Shown piece by piece: positions 1 through 8,919 of a stretch of DNA of 64,000 nucleotides. The first letter of the stretch is position 1. Every line of letters begins with the position of its first letter. Below the pieces are notes generated by a model. The model had not been told where the DNA came from, searched no databases, and worked only from the letters and a program-made list of their open reading frames with translations. This DNA is from DATGPD01 sp031423015 (lineage in GTDB: Bacteria; Planctomycetota; UBA1135; UBA2386): contig JANPER010000185.1 in NCBI GenBank assembly GCA_031423015.1, forward strand, positions 1 to 64,000, read 5' to 3'. The translations under genes were made by a program, and so were the position numbers.

Positions 1-100
1 CCCCCCGCCGCCGCCCCGTTTTTGTGGGGGCCCCCGGCCACCCCCCGCGGCGCGGGGTGGGCGGGGGGGCGCGCCCCCCGGGGGGCCCCCCCGCGACTCG
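1..100. other. G/C homopolymer run at contig edge
   Basis: About 100 bases consist almost only of C and G runs and do not resemble the coding texture that begins at about base 90. The stretch precedes the recognisable phosphatase sequence and replaces the place where its catalytic loop should be. It reads as a low-quality contig end rather than biology. Confidence 0.6.
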
Positions 101-480
101 GGCTCGAACCCACGGCGCTGATCAGTCGCGGCTTGCGCTTCGTGAGCGCCGGGCTGGCGGCCGGCTTTGGCGATCCCGCCAGCGAAGGCGCGCTTTGCGG
201 CGCAGCCGAGGTGGGCTGCAACCTCGACGGCCACGTGGCACAGCCGGTGACGCTCGAGCTGATCGCCCAGGCCGCGCGGGTGTACTGCATGACGAGCAGC
301 CACCTCGCTCGCCTACGCAGCCTGGCGCCCGGCGCTGGCGACAAGCTCGACGTATTGCGCCCCGATGGAGCCGACGTCGACGATCCCCACGGCCAGAGTC
401 TGGCAGAGTATCGTCAGGCGCGCGACGAGATCGGCAGGGCCCTGGCGGCACGGTGGAACGACATTGCGGCGTTGCTATGA
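1..480 (+). CDS. Low-molecular-weight protein-tyrosine phosphatase family, 5'-truncated
   Basis: The reading frame is open from base 1 and ends with TGA at 478-480. From about residue 40 it matches the LMW-PTP / arsenate-reductase-like fold: a VSAGL segment, a PAS motif, a conserved HVAQPVT helix, an MTSSHL segment, and a late D-DPHG motif that resembles the aspartate general-acid loop (DPY/FG in the family). The N-terminal CX5R phosphate-binding loop, which would carry the nucleophilic cysteine, is missing because the window starts inside the gene. In the family these enzymes hydrolyse phosphotyrosine in cytoplasmic or BY-kinase-linked pathways. In some bacteria the domain is fused to a Sua5-type domain, which cannot be judged here. 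The first 30 or so residues come from the homopolymer run and should not be trusted. Confidence 0.7.
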   Translation, partial: PPAAAPFLWGPPATPRGAGWAGGRAPRGAPPRLGLEPTALISRGLRFVSAGLAAGFGDPASEGALCGAAEVGCNLDGHVAQPVTLELIAQAARVYCMTSSHLARLRSLAPGAGDKLDVLRPDGADVDDPHGQSLAEYRQARDEIGRALAARWNDIAALL

Positions 481-585
481 GCGTCACGGCCGCTTCGGGT
501 GATTCCCAGGCCGGGGGGCGGAACCTGCGCGCGACGCCCGCTCGTCGTAGGATGCTGACTCCTGCCAAACTTCAAACGAGGATCC

Positions 586-1017
586 ATGCGTACTCTGATC
601 AGCCTCTTGCTCACCTTCACCCTCGGCCTGTGCTTGTCGAGCCGCGCCACCGCACAGTGCACGCCGATTCCCGGCACCGGCTGCCCGGGCCAAACCAGCC
701 CGATCTGCGGCACGCCGCCGATGATCGGCACCAACTTCATCTTCCGCTGCCCGCCGACCTGCTTCCCCAGCGTGTCGCAGTTCATCATCATCGGCACCCC
801 GATCGCGCCACTGCCACTGCCGTCGCCGCCGATGTGCGTCGTGGGCTGCATGCTCGGGTGCCAGCCGATCGTCATCCTGACCGCGCCAGGTGCCACGCTC
901 GCGATCCCGAACAACCCCGCGCTCATCTGCCTGCAACTGTGCATCCAGTGCCTGTGCCAGGTGTCAGGTGCAGCGTGCTTCACCGCGAGCCAGGCGACGC
1001 TGGTGAAGATCATCTGA
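586..1017 (+). CDS. Small secreted cysteine-rich protein
   Basis: The 143-residue protein has a clear signal peptide (MRTLISLLLTFTLGLCLSS, cleavage probably after TAQ). The mature part contains 13 cysteines, several in tight groups (CVVGCMLGC; CLQLCIQCLC), plus many prolines and glycines and no charged core. This suggests a disulfide-stabilised or metal-binding extracytoplasmic protein. GAGG lies about 5-8 bases before the ATG, supporting this start. I recognise no family. It is followed after 4 bases by the end of the convergent bamA gene, so it is probably a single-gene transcript. Confidence 0.6.
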   Translation: MRTLISLLLTFTLGLCLSSRATAQCTPIPGTGCPGQTSPICGTPPMIGTNFIFRCPPTCFPSVSQFIIIGTPIAPLPLPSPPMCVVGCMLGCQPIVILTAPGATLAIPNNPALICLQLCIQCLCQVSGAACFTASQATLVKII

Positions 1018-1021
1018 GGCG

Positions 1022-3595
1022 TTACCGCGGCGACAGCGTGAAGTAGAACTGCCGCCGGTCGTCGGTCTCTTCGAACAAGATCGGCCACGCCAGGTCCATC
1101 GCCAGCGGCAGGTTGAGCCCTGGAATGGTGATGCGCAGGCCGCAGCCAACCGCCAAGCGCGGCTCGCCGAAGTCCTCGGCAGTGAGCGAGCTGCCGAGCA
1201 GACCAAAGTCGGACAGCAACACGCCACGGATGATCTCGGTTTCGAAGAACTGACCCGATAGGCGCGTCGAGAACAGCGGGAAGCCATACTCCGCGGTCGC
1301 CATGTAGCGCGCTTCACCGCCGGTGGGCTGACCAAACTGGCTGGGGCCGGCGCCCTCGCGCGAGAAGCCTCGGAGCAGAGCGCCGCCGATCTGCCCACCC
1401 CCCATGTAGAAGCGTTCCGTGGGGAACGCGTTGCGCGTGAGGCTGAACGTGTCGGCGATCTCGAACGCGTTGCGCAGGTACAGCACGTGCCGCCGCTCGC
1501 GCTCGTCTTCCCACAGTGGCAAGTAGGTGGCGGCGGTAACGCCGGTGCGGAAGAAGTCGGCGCTGCCGCCGAGGAAGCCGCCGAACAACTCGTAGTAGGC
1601 GCGCGCGTCGACACCCTGCGTCGGCCGCCACGCGCGGTCCACGGTGAAGTAGCGGATGTCGGCGCCGAGCGAACGCAGCTCGTTGCTGCCCTCCACGTCC
1701 CACACCAGAGCCGGCGCGTTGGCGTCGATGTCGCGGACGCGCACCGTCTCGTGCTGCGCGGTCACGCCAACGCGGACGAACTCGCTCAGGTTGCGCTCCA
1801 GGCCTACCGTGCCGCCGAACGTACTGCCCACGAACGACTCCCACCGTCGCCGCGAGCGGTAGCCGCGCACGCGCAGGCCAATGGTGTCGAACTGCTGGCC
1901 GAAGAGATCCGGCTCGTAGAAGCCGATCGAGAAGTCGGTGCGCCGTGAGCCCGGACGGAACTGGATGTCGAGGTCCTGGCCAGCGCCGTGGAACGCTTCG
2001 TTGTTGGCCACTTCACCGATCACGGTCACGGGGTTCCAGGACGACGGCAGCCGGAAGAGGTCGAAGTTGCGCTTGCGAAACTCGAGCGTGCCCTGCACGC
2101 CGAGGTCGGAGCTGACGCCGACACCCCACAGGAACGACCCCGTATCGCCCTCTTGCAGGTCGACGCGCACATCGACCTCGTCGGGCTGATCGCTGCCCGG
2201 TGGCTTGTCGATGATCACGTCGACGCCTGTGGGCGACTGTGGCGTCTCGAAGAACCGCGTCGACTCCAGCGAACTCTGCGCGCGCTCGAGGCGCTCCATG
2301 TCGAGCGTCTCGCCCGGCAGCACGCGCACGCGACGGCGGATCACGTAGTCTTTGGTGCCGGTATTGCCGTGCACGATCACGTCGTGCACCACCTTGGGCG
2401 ACCCTTCCCTGACGTCGAAGACCAGGTGGATCGTGTGCGTGTCGACGTCGATGGTCTCGATCGGCCCCTCGACGTCGAACATGTTCTCCAGCGATGAAGA
2501 GCGCTGATAGCGCCGCCGCGACGGGTGACCACGCTGGCCGTAGAACTTCTCGAGCGCGCGGATGTCGAAGTTGATTTGGTCGCGATCGTAGAAGTCGCCG
2601 ACCTTGGTCTTGATCAGGGGTCGCAGTTCGTCCGACGAATGAAAGGACGTCGGTCGCCCACTCGGCGGGGTCGTGCGCACGTCGACGCTCGCCACCCGAT
2701 AGCGCTCGCCTTCGTTGACCAAGAACGTGAGGTCGACGTCTCGGCCGTCGGCCGTGAAGTCGGCGCCGACCAGATCGACTTCGGCGTCACGGAAACCCTT
2801 GCGCCGGTAGTAGAGCGACAGCCGCTCGACGTCCTGATGCACCTTGCGCTCGGTGTATGGCTCCGAAGTCCACCAAGCCGCTGGCGACGACTCCATCTTG
2901 GCGCCGCCGATCAGATTGTCGGTGAAGTTGAACGGCACGGTGGCCGGGAACGACGCGTTGCCGCGAAAGAAGATATTGCGGACGTTGCAGCGTGGCCCTT
3001 CGTCGACCACGAAGGTGACGGTGCGCTTCAAAGGGTCGGCGCGCACGTCGATGCGCGCGTGCAGGTAGCCGTCTTCTTTGTAGCGTTCCTGCAGCTGCTG
3101 CGCGTGCGTCGCCGCCAGCCAGTCGGTCCACTGGCGCACGCCGGTGACCTTGAGGAAGGAGTTGACCTGCGACAGCGAGAAGTGATCGAGACCCTTGAAC
3201 TCGTGGCGCGCATAGATCGTGGCGTCTTTGACGCGGTAGGCCACGACGACGTCGCCCGCGGCGGTCTCCCGCACATCGACCCGGCTTGGCAAGTTCATGC
3301 TCGTCCAGATCGCCTGCACGTCATCGGCCACCAAACGCCGCTGCAACGGCTCGCCGACCTTGACGCGCAGCATGCCGCGGACGGTGTCGCCCAGCGTGCC
3401 CCCGGGCTCCACCTCCACCGCGGCGACCTTGCGGCCCTCATACTTCGCAGCCGCCTCCCAGCCGAACGGATCTTGGGACACCGCGAGCGACGCCAACGAT
3501 GTCAGTAGCCATGTCAGTGCGAATACTCGACCCGTCCCGCGTCGCACGCGGAACAGATCAAGCGATCGGCTCGGCACGACGCTGGAAGTTCTCAA
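1022..3595 (-). CDS. bamA: BamA/Omp85 outer-membrane beta-barrel assembly protein
   Basis: The 857-residue protein begins with a signal peptide (core ALTWLLTSLASLAVSQ). POTRA-type repeats follow over about residues 50-450, with glycine-aromatic patterns such as YLHARIDV and FRGNASFP, and the C-terminal half is a beta-barrel. LRGFSREG near residue 750 matches the conserved (V/L)RGF loop-6 motif of Omp85 proteins. The last residues (FYFTLSPR) look like a barrel-closing strand. BamA inserts barrels into the outer membrane, so a diderm envelope is implied. The ATG start overlaps the end of dnaB by 38 bases. A GTG at 3547 would give a cleaner signal peptide and no overlap, and is a plausible true start. 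Confidence 0.88.
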   Translation of the reverse strand: MRTSSVVPSRSLDLFRVRRGTGRVFALTWLLTSLASLAVSQDPFGWEAAAKYEGRKVAAVEVEPGGTLGDTVRGMLRVKVGEPLQRRLVADDVQAIWTSMNLPSRVDVRETAAGDVVVAYRVKDATIYARHEFKGLDHFSLSQVNSFLKVTGVRQWTDWLAATHAQQLQERYKEDGYLHARIDVRADPLKRTVTFVVDEGPRCNVRNIFFRGNASFPATVPFNFTDNLIGGAKMESSPAAWWTSEPYTERKVHQDVERLSLYYRRKGFRDAEVDLVGADFTADGRDVDLTFLVNEGERYRVASVDVRTTPPSGRPTSFHSSDELRPLIKTKVGDFYDRDQINFDIRALEKFYGQRGHPSRRRYQRSSSLENMFDVEGPIETIDVDTHTIHLVFDVREGSPKVVHDVIVHGNTGTKDYVIRRRVRVLPGETLDMERLERAQSSLESTRFFETPQSPTGVDVIIDKPPGSDQPDEVDVRVDLQEGDTGSFLWGVGVSSDLGVQGTLEFRKRNFDLFRLPSSWNPVTVIGEVANNEAFHGAGQDLDIQFRPGSRRTDFSIGFYEPDLFGQQFDTIGLRVRGYRSRRRWESFVGSTFGGTVGLERNLSEFVRVGVTAQHETVRVRDIDANAPALVWDVEGSNELRSLGADIRYFTVDRAWRPTQGVDARAYYELFGGFLGGSADFFRTGVTAATYLPLWEDERERRHVLYLRNAFEIADTFSLTRNAFPTERFYMGGGQIGGALLRGFSREGAGPSQFGQPTGGEARYMATAEYGFPLFSTRLSGQFFETEIIRGVLLSDFGLLGSSLTAEDFGEPRLAVGCGLRITIPGLNLPLAMDLAWPILFEETDDRRQFYFTLSPR

Positions 3596-4910
3596 AACGC
3601 ATGTATTCCGGGAAGAACCGCAGCTGAACCTCGCCCGTCGGGCCGTTGCGCTGCTTGGCGATGATGATCTGCGCCAAGCCGGCGTTCTCCTCGGTGCGCT
3701 TGTAGTACTCGTCGCGGTGCAGCAGCATGATGACGTCGGCGTCCTGCTCGATGGCCCCGGATTCTCGCAGGTCGCTCATGCGCGGGCGATGGTCGTCGCG
3801 GTTTTCTACGTCGCGGTTGAGCTGCGACAGCGCGATTACCGGCACCTCGAGTTCGCGCGCGATCGCCTTGAGGCCGCGTGAGATGGTGGCAATCTCCTGC
3901 TGCCGGCTCTCGATGCGTGCGCCTGCCGTCATCAACTGCAAGTAGTCGATGACGATCAACTGCACTTTGTCCTTGTGCCGCTGCTTCAGGCGCCGGCACT
4001 TGGCGCGCGCCTGCACGATCGACAGACCGGCCGAGTCGTCGACGAAGATCGGCGCCTCGTACAAGGCCTCGGCCTCTTGTTGCAGGCGCTGGTACTGTTC
4101 GTTGGTGATGCGGCCCTTGCGCAACGCCATGCCGTGGATCTGGGCGCGGCAGCACAGCATGTTCTGGATCACCTGCTGCGCCGACATTTCCAAGCTGAAG
4201 AACACGACGCCCTGCTTGTCACGCGCCACGCGTTCGAGCACGTTGAGCGCGAACGAGGTCTTTCCCATCGACGGGCGCGCGGCCAGGATCAGGAGTTCGC
4301 CGGGGTGTAGGCCGCCGGTCATGTCGTCGAGGTCGAAGTAGTGCGTCGCCAGCCCCGTCAGGCGGCCCTCGCGTTCACGCAGATGATCGATGCGATCAAA
4401 CGTGTCGGCCAGGATCTGATCGATGCTCTTGGCCTCGTTGGCTTGGCCCTCGCGCGCGATCTGGAAGATGCGCTGCTCGGCGTCTTCGAGCAGCTCGCGC
4501 GGATCCATCGCGTTTTCGTAGGCCTGCCGCGAGACATCGAGACAGACCTCCAACAGCCGGCGCGCCACGGCCTTCTCGCGCACCAACTCGGCGTGGTAGA
4601 CCACGGACGCCGCCGACATCACCGAGGCGGCGAGATCCATCAGGCTGTCGCGCCCGCCAGCCTCCGCCAGCAGGCTCTTGCGCGTCAGGTGCTCCTCGAC
4701 CGCGATCGGGTCGGCGAGCGCGCGCAGGTCGTGCACTTCGCAGATCGAGCGGTAGATCACCTGATGCGCCGGCAGGTAGAAGTCCTCGGGCCGCAGCACC
4801 GCCGACACGTCGCCGAGCGCATCGGCGTGGAGCATGAGGGCTCCCAAGACCGAGCGCTCGGCGTCGATGTTGCGCGGGACGCCCCGCTCCTGCGCCACGA
4901 AGTCAACCAT
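3558..4910 (-). CDS. dnaB: Replicative DNA helicase DnaB
   Basis: At 450 residues this is the normal DnaB length. The N-terminal domain (PRNIDAERSVLGALMLH) is the typical all-alpha collar. The RecA-like C-terminal domain carries Walker A (AARPSMGKTSF), Walker B (LIVIDYLQLM), an SRGLKAIARELEVPVIALSQLNR stretch that holds the sensor and DNA-binding loop region, and a conserved C-terminal R-RNGPTG hairpin. No intein is present. The protein unwinds the parental duplex ahead of the replisome. It lies directly upstream of bamA on the same strand, with the reading frames overlapping or nearly so. Confidence 0.95.
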   Translation of the reverse strand: MVDFVAQERGVPRNIDAERSVLGALMLHADALGDVSAVLRPEDFYLPAHQVIYRSICEVHDLRALADPIAVEEHLTRKSLLAEAGGRDSLMDLAASVMSAASVVYHAELVREKAVARRLLEVCLDVSRQAYENAMDPRELLEDAEQRIFQIAREGQANEAKSIDQILADTFDRIDHLREREGRLTGLATHYFDLDDMTGGLHPGELLILAARPSMGKTSFALNVLERVARDKQGVVFFSLEMSAQQVIQNMLCCRAQIHGMALRKGRITNEQYQRLQQEAEALYEAPIFVDDSAGLSIVQARAKCRRLKQRHKDKVQLIVIDYLQLMTAGARIESRQQEIATISRGLKAIARELEVPVIALSQLNRDVENRDDHRPRMSDLRESGAIEQDADVIMLLHRDEYYKRTEENAGLAQIIIAKQRNGPTGEVQLRFFPEYMRFENFQRRAEPIA

Positions 4911-5210
4911 CAGCCAACCCTACCGCCTGCGCCGAGCTTGGCGCTTTCCGACAACCCAACGGCAACCCAGCGATCCGATACCCAGCGAACTGACTACCTA
5001 CCGCAGCGTCATGCGACCCGGACCAGAGCCTCCCTGTCGTCGCCGTGCGCCGCGCCACCGCAAGCACACAACACGGACACCGTGCGCGCCGAAAAGCAGC
5101 GCGAGCAACGCCAGGTCGTGCTGTTCTAAAGAAGGACGGCACGACCACAAGAGGGAGACTCAACTTGTGGAGTCGTGTGGGAGGCTGTCGAGGTCGGTGC
5201 GGCCCGCCGG
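4911..5210. other. Intergenic region upstream of dnaB, no gene seen
   Basis: This 300-base gap separates the start of dnaB from the end of the pseudouridine synthase gene, both on the minus strand. Open frames here have no recognisable protein character and no start signals. It presumably carries the dnaB promoter, but I cannot point to convincing -35/-10 boxes. Confidence 0.4.
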
Positions 5211-5888
5211 TCACGCAGACGGCGACGCGCCGCCCCCGCGCCGTGCCGCCAACTCGGCGTCGAACGCGGGCGGCGGTGCGACTTCAAAACACAACGGCGC
5301 GGCGCCCCCGACCGGCAGCGTGAGTCGCCAAGCGTGCAGCATCAGTCGACGCGCACCACCAACCGGCCGCGCCGCGCCGTACAACGGATCACCCAACACC
5401 GGATGGCCGTGATGGAACAGGTGCACACGTATCTGATGCCGCCGGCCGGTGAGCAAGTCAACCTCCAGCAGGTCGTCATCGTGCAACCGCTCGCGCAAGC
5501 GACACACCGTGCGTGAGACCTTGCCGCGCGGGTCGACGGCGACGCGGCCTGAGCCGAACTCACGCAGCGGCGCGTCGATGGCGAACTCTGACGCCGGTGC
5601 GTGGCCGAGCACCGCAGCGAGGTAGGTCTTGCTGACCGCGCGACGCTCGAACAGCATGCTCAGGTGGCGATGGGTCGCAGCATCGTGCGCAAACGCGATC
5701 ACGCCGCTGGTCTCCTTGTCGAGCCGGTGCACGACGAACAAACGCTTGCCGAACGCCGCCTCGGCCCACGCGCGGAGGCACTGCTCGCGCTCGCCGAGCC
5801 GATACGGCACCGTCGGCAAGCCGGCCGGTTTGTCCAGCACGAGGAGCGTGCCATCGTCGTGCAAGACGCGCGGCGTGGCTAAGTGCAT
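5211..5888 (-). CDS. RluA-family pseudouridine synthase
   Basis: The product is 225 residues from the ATG at 5888. The catalytic motif HRLDKETSG carries the aspartate that attacks the uridine base. Upstream is the conserved LLVLDKPAGLP segment, and downstream are TGRRHQIRVHL and HPVLGDPLYG, all hallmarks of RluA/RsuA-like synthases. No S4 domain is present, as in the shorter RluA or TruC-like members, so the substrate is a tRNA or rRNA position that cannot be told from sequence. The open frame extends further upstream, but that part lies inside the coaB gene, which ends 16 bases before this start. The two are probably co-transcribed. Confidence 0.87.
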   Translation of the reverse strand: MHLATPRVLHDDGTLLVLDKPAGLPTVPYRLGEREQCLRAWAEAAFGKRLFVVHRLDKETSGVIAFAHDAATHRHLSMLFERRAVSKTYLAAVLGHAPASEFAIDAPLREFGSGRVAVDPRGKVSRTVCRLRERLHDDDLLEVDLLTGRRHQIRVHLFHHGHPVLGDPLYGAARPVGGARRLMLHAWRLTLPVGGAAPLCFEVAPPPAFDAELAARRGGGASPSA

Positions 5889-5904
5889 ACGTCGGCTTTC
5901 ACCC

Positions 5905-6570
5905 TCACGATGCTCGTGGGGGAAAACGTGTGCGCCACCGATGCAGCGCCAAGTCGACCAGCCAGCGCGCGGTGTCCGCCTTGCTCTGCAACGGCTGGGC
6001 GTGACGATGGCCTTCGGCGTCGAGTACCTGCACCGCGCTGTGTTCACTGCCGAGCGCGCTGACGTCGTTCATGACGATCAGGTCGAGCCCCTTGCGCGCG
6101 AGCTTGTCGCGCGCGCGCGCCTGCTGTTGCAGCCCGTCGATTGTGGTTGCGTCGAGCGAGAAGCCGACGATGACGCGCCTGCCGCCGGCCCGGGCCAACG
6201 TGGCGACGATGTCCGGGTTGGGAACCAGATCGAGCGCGTAGGCCTCAGCCTTGGGGGGCTTGCCCGGCTGCCGGAGCCGCGGCCGATGATCCGCCACGGC
6301 AGCGACCGCAAAAACCACGTCACAAGTTGGCAACGCTCGCTCGCAGGCGGCGAGCATGTCGAGCGCCGAAACGACGCGCACGACGCTGACGCCGGCGGGC
6401 GGCTCGAGCTGGCAGGGGCCGCTGACCATGACCACGTCACAGCCCGCCGCGCGCGCCGCGGCAGCGACTTGGTAACCCATGCGCCCGGTGCTGCCATTGC
6501 TCAGGAAGCGCACGTCGTCGAGGTGCTCGCGCGTTGGCCCGGCCGAGACCAAGACTTTCGGCATGCCCAC
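5905..6570 (-). CDS. coaB: Stand-alone phosphopantothenate-cysteine ligase (CoaB domain)
   Basis: The 221-residue protein starts VLVSAGPTREHLDDVRF and carries LSNGSTGRMG, the CoaB nucleotide-binding signature of the DFP family. A later AVAAVADHRP segment and LVPNPDIV/GFSLDA match the CTP- and phosphopantothenate-binding parts. It condenses 4'-phosphopantothenate with cysteine in coenzyme A synthesis. Most bacteria have a CoaBC fusion, but here the flavin decarboxylase (CoaC) half is absent and no coaC lies nearby, so the domains are encoded separately. The downstream pseudouridine synthase follows after 16 bases. The gene is divergent from the response regulator. Confidence 0.83.
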   Translation of the reverse strand: MGMPKVLVSAGPTREHLDDVRFLSNGSTGRMGYQVAAAARAAGCDVVMVSGPCQLEPPAGVSVVRVVSALDMLAACERALPTCDVVFAVAAVADHRPRLRQPGKPPKAEAYALDLVPNPDIVATLARAGGRRVIVGFSLDATTIDGLQQQARARDKLARKGLDLIVMNDVSALGSEHSAVQVLDAEGHRHAQPLQSKADTARWLVDLALHRWRTRFPPRAS

Positions 6571-6708
6571 AGAGTGTCAGCCGGTGATCTTTCGTGCCAG
6601 ATCCAACGGCCGTCAATGGGGTCGAATCTGAGGTGGATTGCGCGGTGCGGCCCCCCCCTCCGCTGCTCTGGGCTGCGGAGATTCCAACCGGCGCCATCGC
6701 GCGCCGCG

Positions 6709-6752
6709 TCTGTGGACGCCCGCCCTCAGGTCGCCCTGAGGCCACCCACAGA
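6709..6752. promoter_or_regulatory. Nested inverted repeat between divergent genes
   Basis: TCTGTGG (6709-6715) pairs with CCACAGA (6746-6752), and inside it CCTCAGG (6724-6730) pairs with CCTGAGG (6735-6741) across a TCGC loop. The two nested arms are perfect. The element lies between coaB (minus strand) and the response regulator (plus strand), 77 bases before the regulator's start. It could be an operator or a 5'-leader hairpin. No T-tract follows on either strand, so it is not an obvious terminator. Confidence 0.4.
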
Positions 6753-6828
6753 TTGCGCGAGGCCATGATCGTCCCTAGCCTGCGGTGTTATGGTTGCCTC
6801 TCTCGCCTCAGGGCATCAGGAAGCTCGG

Positions 6829-7488
6829 ATGACCGCTCCAGATTCCGCCGTGCCGTCGCGTCCGTTTCAGGACCCGCTCGTCTACGTAGTGGACGATGAG
6901 CCAGCCGTGGTCGATTTGCTGCGGCGCCTGTGTGCAGATCGCGGCATCAAGGTCGCCGGGTTCGGCGGCGCCAAAGAGTTCCTGGCCGGGCTCGATCCGA
7001 ATCGCCCAGGCTGCCTGGTTCTCGACCTGCGCTTGCCTGACATGACAGGGATCGACCTGCTCGCCACCCTGCGCCAGTTAGGCACCACGCAGACCATCCT
7101 GTTCATCAGCGGCTACGCGGAGGTCGAGCACGCGGTGCGCGCCATGAAGATGGGCGTGCACGACTTCCTGGAGAAGCCGTTCTCCAACCAAGTCATCCTC
7201 GACGCCATCCTGTCGGCGGTCGCGCGTGACGCCAAGAACCGCGAGGCCAGGGCGGATGTCGACGACATCGGCCGGCGCGTGGCGCGACTCACGCGGCGCG
7301 AGAATCAGGTGATGGACCTCGTGGTCAAGGGCATGGCCAACAAGGCGATCGCCGCCGAGTTGTCGCTCAGCCCCAAGACGGTCGAGGTGTATCGCGCCAA
7401 CGTGATGGCGAAGATGGAAGTGGGTTCGCTGGCAGAACTGGTGCGTTCGGTGATGCGGCACCGCGGCAGCACCGAGCCAGCCGCGTAG
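6829..7488 (+). CDS. FixJ/NarL-type response regulator with LuxR HTH
   Basis: The product is 219 residues from the ATG at 6829, which has AGGAAG about 5 bases upstream; an in-frame ATG at 6790 is less well supported. The receiver domain has the acidic pair (VVDDEP), the phospho-acceptor aspartate in LVLDLRLPDMTG (residue 66), the SGYAEVEHAV segment and the LEKPF lysine. After a short linker comes a LuxR-type helix-turn-helix (RLTRRENQVMDLVVKGMANK, then SPKTVEVYRANVM). This is the FixJ architecture, a two-component transcription activator. No histidine kinase is adjacent, so it is an orphan here. Confidence 0.9.
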   Translation: MTAPDSAVPSRPFQDPLVYVVDDEPAVVDLLRRLCADRGIKVAGFGGAKEFLAGLDPNRPGCLVLDLRLPDMTGIDLLATLRQLGTTQTILFISGYAEVEHAVRAMKMGVHDFLEKPFSNQVILDAILSAVARDAKNREARADVDDIGRRVARLTRRENQVMDLVVKGMANKAIAAELSLSPKTVEVYRANVMAKMEVGSLAELVRSVMRHRGSTEPAA

Positions 7489-7605
7489 CCTCATCGGGAG
7501 GCCGCCCGGGCGCCCGGCTGGGAGAGCAACGCTGGACGGCACAGTTCGGCCCGCACACGAGCCAGCGTGGCACCTTGATCGTCCTGCGCTGAGGGCCCGG
7601 CTCAG

Positions 7606-8919
7606 TCAGCCGGCCAGGCGATCGAGCACGAGCGGGCGAGACGCAGACCGGGTGTCGTTGATCTGGAACGCGCGTGCAACCCGCGCGACCGCGTCGACCG
7701 CTTGCTCCCGCGCGCGCGCGTGCACGCGCGCCAGCAGCTCGCCGTTGGTCACCGAGTCGCCGCGCTTGTGCGCGAGCACGACGCCGACGAGTGGGTCGAT
7801 GCGGTCGGCGGGTTGACGGCGCCCACCCCCGAGGTCGCGCACCACGATGCCGATGGCGAGCGGATCGATATCCGCTACGAAACCACTGCGCGCGGCCTTC
7901 ACCTCCACCACGACGGGCGCCGTGCCGAGGCGCTGCGGTTCGTCGATGGCGCGCGGGTCGCCACCCTGGCGTTCCACGTTCTGCCGGAAGCGCGCGAGCG
8001 CGGCGCCGTTGTCGAGCAACTGAGCCAAACGCGCGGTTGCCGACGTCACATCGGCGTCGACGCCAGCCAGCAGCAGCATCTCGGCGCCGAGCGCGAGCGT
8101 GAGTTCGCGCAGGTCGGCGGGGCCACCACCGCGCAGGCAGGCGATCGACTCCTCGATCTCGAGCGCGTTGCCCGCGGCAAAGCCGAGCACGGTGTCCATG
8201 TCGGTGAGCAAAGCGCTCACGCGCGTGCCGGTGCCACGGCCGGTGTCGACCAAACTCGTGAGCAGCGCGCGCGCATCCGCCTCGCGCTGCATGAACGCGG
8301 CGCGTCCGCACTTGACGTCCATCACCAGGCCGTCGATGCCTTCCGCCAGCTTCTTCGACAGGATCGACGCCGTGATCAAAGGGATGCTCTCGACGGTGCC
8401 AGACACGTCGCGCGTCGCATACATACGCCGGTCCGCCGGCGCAACCTCGGCCGAGGCCCCTGCCATCACGAAGCCGCAGTCGCGCAGCACCGCTTGGAAC
8501 TCGACGAGCGACAGGTCGGTTCGGTAGCCCGGGATCGCCGCCAGCTTGTCGATGGTGCCGCCGGTGTGACCCAGGCCGCGACCCGAGATCATCGGCACGA
8601 CGAGCCCCGCCGCAGCCACGAGCGGCGCCAACGGAATCGACACCTTGTCGCCGACACCCCCGGTCGAGTGCTTGTCGACCTTGTGTCCCTTGATCGACGA
8701 CAGGTCGAGCACGACGCCGGAGTCGCGCATCGCCAGCGTGAGCTGCGTGGTTTCCGCGACGCTCATGCCGCAACAGCACACCGCCATCAGGAAGGCGCCG
8801 AGTTGCGCGTCGCCGAGCGACCCGTCGACGACGCCTCCGACCAGATCGCGGATCTCGCCCTCGGACAGCTCGCTACCGTCACGCTTCTTCTTGATCAGCT
8901 CTGCCGGGTGGGCGCGCAT
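7606..8919 (-). CDS. pdp: Pyrimidine-nucleoside / thymidine phosphorylase
   Basis: The 437-residue length is normal for the family. The phosphate-binding stretch VDKHSTGGVGDK is present, and ISGRGLGHTGGTIDKL is the thymidine/pyrimidine-nucleoside phosphorylase signature. The C-terminal alpha/beta domain (VVVEVKAARSGFVADI, PLVGVVLAHKRGDSV) is complete. The enzyme splits pyrimidine (deoxy)nucleosides with phosphate to base plus (deoxy)ribose-1-phosphate in the cytoplasm. deoC, cdd and two aldehyde dehydrogenase genes lie within 10 kb on the same strand, so the region holds a deoxynucleoside salvage and catabolism set. Sequence alone does not settle thymidine-only versus broad pyrimidine specificity. 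Confidence 0.9.
   Translation of the reverse strand: MRAHPAELIKKKRDGSELSEGEIRDLVGGVVDGSLGDAQLGAFLMAVCCCGMSVAETTQLTLAMRDSGVVLDLSSIKGHKVDKHSTGGVGDKVSIPLAPLVAAAGLVVPMISGRGLGHTGGTIDKLAAIPGYRTDLSLVEFQAVLRDCGFVMAGASAEVAPADRRMYATRDVSGTVESIPLITASILSKKLAEGIDGLVMDVKCGRAAFMQREADARALLTSLVDTGRGTGTRVSALLTDMDTVLGFAAGNALEIEESIACLRGGGPADLRELTLALGAEMLLLAGVDADVTSATARLAQLLDNGAALARFRQNVERQGGDPRAIDEPQRLGTAPVVVEVKAARSGFVADIDPLAIGIVVRDLGGGRRQPADRIDPLVGVVLAHKRGDSVTNGELLARVHARAREQAVDAVARVARAFQINDTRSASRPLVLDRLAG

Noticed and set aside
96..112. GACTCGGGCTCGAACCC resembling a reversed tRNA T-arm
   Set aside because: The required stem does not pair and no other cloverleaf arm follows; it codes part of the phosphatase.
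7503..7512. CGCCCGGGCG palindrome between convergent genes
   Set aside because: Ten-base GC palindromes are common at this base composition and no T-tract follows.
7367..8779. 470-residue minus-strand open frame across pdp
   Set aside because: It is an alternate frame of pdp and the regulator, with arginine/alanine-rich noise composition and no family motif.
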